From Nitrososphaerota archaeon (GTDB taxonomy: Archaea; Thermoproteota; Nitrososphaeria; Nitrososphaerales; Nitrosopumilaceae), in assembly GCA_028866655.1 (NCBI GenBank), contig JAGWHQ010000001.1, forward strand, positions 62,001-126,000: a stretch of 64,000 nucleotides of DNA. The letters are read 5' to 3'. Numbering within the stretch: position 1 is the first letter of the stretch; every line of letters begins with the position of its first letter. Of this stretch, positions 63,470 to 64,000 are shown piece by piece. Made by a program: the position numbers and the translations under genes. The notes under the pieces were generated by a model, which made no database searches, was not told where the DNA came from, and saw nothing but the letters and a program-made list of their open reading frames with translations.

Positions 63470-64000
63470 ATGAAATTTTCCCTTATTGCTGACACTCTAG
63501 GCTATATGGAAAATACAACAAAGAGACTAGAGCTTACACAACATCTTGTGGATTTGTTTAAAATTACACCACCAGATATTATATCAAAAGTCATCTACCT
63601 TTTGCAAGGAAAACTAAGGCCTGACCACGAGGGAGTAGAGATTGGCATTGCAGAAAAAATTGCAATCAAAGCACTATCAAAATCATCGGCAATATCAATC
63701 AAAAAAATAGAAGACGAATACAGAGATACAGGTGATTTTGGTCAAGTTGCTTCAAAGATACTAGAGCAGAAAACCCAGACAACTTTTCTGAGCCAAAACA
63801 TCACAGTTGAACGAGTCTACGATACACTATACAAAATTGCAGAGCTTAAAGGAGCAAGATCACAAGATATGAAGATGAAATACATCTCTAGTCTTCTAAA
63901 TGATGCAACTCCAACAGAAGGAGGATTTATTGCAAAAATAATAACATCAAATCTCAGACTAGGAATTGCAGATTATACAATACTTGATGCATTAGCTGTG
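63470..64000 (+). CDS. ATP-dependent DNA ligase, 5' part (cut by window end)
   Basis: The ATG at 63470 begins MKFSLIADTLGYMENTTKRL. The 177 codons present cover the N-terminal DNA-binding domain of archaeal ligase I: ELTQHLVDLFKITPPDIISK, VIYLLQGKLRPDHEGVEIGI, EKIAIKALSKSS, a DTGDFGQVASKILE segment and YISSLLNDATPTEGGFIAKI with ITSNLRLGIADYTILDALAV. The catalytic lysine motif KxDG would lie just beyond the window end. The product joins Okazaki fragments and nicks. Length expected near 590 residues. Confidence 0.93.
   Translation, partial: MKFSLIADTLGYMENTTKRLELTQHLVDLFKITPPDIISKVIYLLQGKLRPDHEGVEIGIAEKIAIKALSKSSAISIKKIEDEYRDTGDFGQVASKILEQKTQTTFLSQNITVERVYDTLYKIAELKGARSQDMKMKYISSLLNDATPTEGGFIAKIITSNLRLGIADYTILDALAV

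Noticed and set aside
1..64000. tRNA genes, rRNA, CRISPR arrays, IS elements, prophage
   Set aside because: No cloverleaf with GGTTC-type T arm in the gaps, no regularly spaced repeats, no transposase or integrase, and even base composition throughout.

Overview
The window reads as a chromosomal segment of an AT-rich ammonia-oxidising type archaeon (Thaumarchaeota/Nitrososphaerota, Nitrosopumilales-like; genus not assignable from sequence alone). Archaeal markers are RNA polymerase subunit K, Alba, ribosomal proteins S25e and L40e, a CdvC-type cell-division AAA ATPase, an archaeal-type DNA ligase, an F420-type (LLM) oxidoreductase, and promoters with a TATA-like box about 22-30 nt before the start codon (leaderless or very short leaders). 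Genes are dense, on both strands, often overlapping by a few bases, with many TTG/GTG starts. I see no tRNA, rRNA, CRISPR array, insertion sequence or prophage.

Layout. 0-9.7 kb: LLM oxidoreductase, a flavin-binding protein, then the bacterial-type repair operon uvrB-uvrA-uvrC and a slipin. 9.7-16.2 kb: MBL-fold RNA-processing-type nuclease, purN, cupin, folD with an overlapping 5-formyl-THF cyclo-ligase gene, purD, a SWIM zinc-finger protein and a phosphoesterase. 16.2-20.7 kb: carA-carB on the minus strand. 20.7-23.1 kb: cdvC and two coiled-coil genes that may be ESCRT-III-like. 23.2-28.8 kb: TrmB-type regulator, a secreted protein, ileS. 28.8-33.5 kb: a strong intergenic RNA hairpin, sucC-sucD, L40e, tpiA, mscL, an HTH-CBS regulator. 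33.5-41.9 kb: meaB-mcmA-mce and, 2.4 kb beyond, mcmB, then ilvC and a beta-hydroxyacid dehydrogenase. 42-50.8 kb: MFS transporter, metG, ahcY, Rieske ferredoxin, nadE, cysS, ychF. 50.8-54.2 kb: a winged-helix protein with a Met-rich tail, two paralogous small secreted Met-rich proteins, a thioredoxin-fold protein, birA. 54.3-64 kb: ureohydrolase, DUF2203, UbiA prenyltransferase, aldo/keto reductase, a long PLP enzyme, a YHS mini-protein, an asparagine-synthetase-like protein, alba-rpoK, S25e and the 5' part of a DNA ligase gene.

How the genes fit together. Methylmalonyl-CoA epimerase, both mutase subunits and MeaB, together with biotin protein ligase (which biotinylates acyl-CoA carboxylases), match the 3-hydroxypropionate/4-hydroxybutyrate carbon-fixation cycle known from this phylum. 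PurN, PurD, FolD, the formyl-THF cyclo-ligase and CarAB form a nucleotide and one-carbon block.

The main discovery is in carB. Its reading frame is broken by exactly 20 nt (19413-19432) inside the most conserved N-terminal motif (GE-FDYSG). The 20 nt are bounded by a bulge-helix-bulge fold: 4-bp central helix, two 3-nt bulges, 5-bp inner hairpin. Cutting at the canonical bulge positions and ligating restores the frame and the conserved protein exactly. I interpret this as a tiny archaeal pre-mRNA intron in a metabolic gene, not a pseudogene. Other points: mcmA has no ATG/GTG/TTG at its expected start, only ATA; a roughly 60-nt structured RNA precedes sucC; and at least five genes below 60 codons are present (L40e, YHS, a zinc ribbon, a Cys-rich peptide, a membrane peptide).
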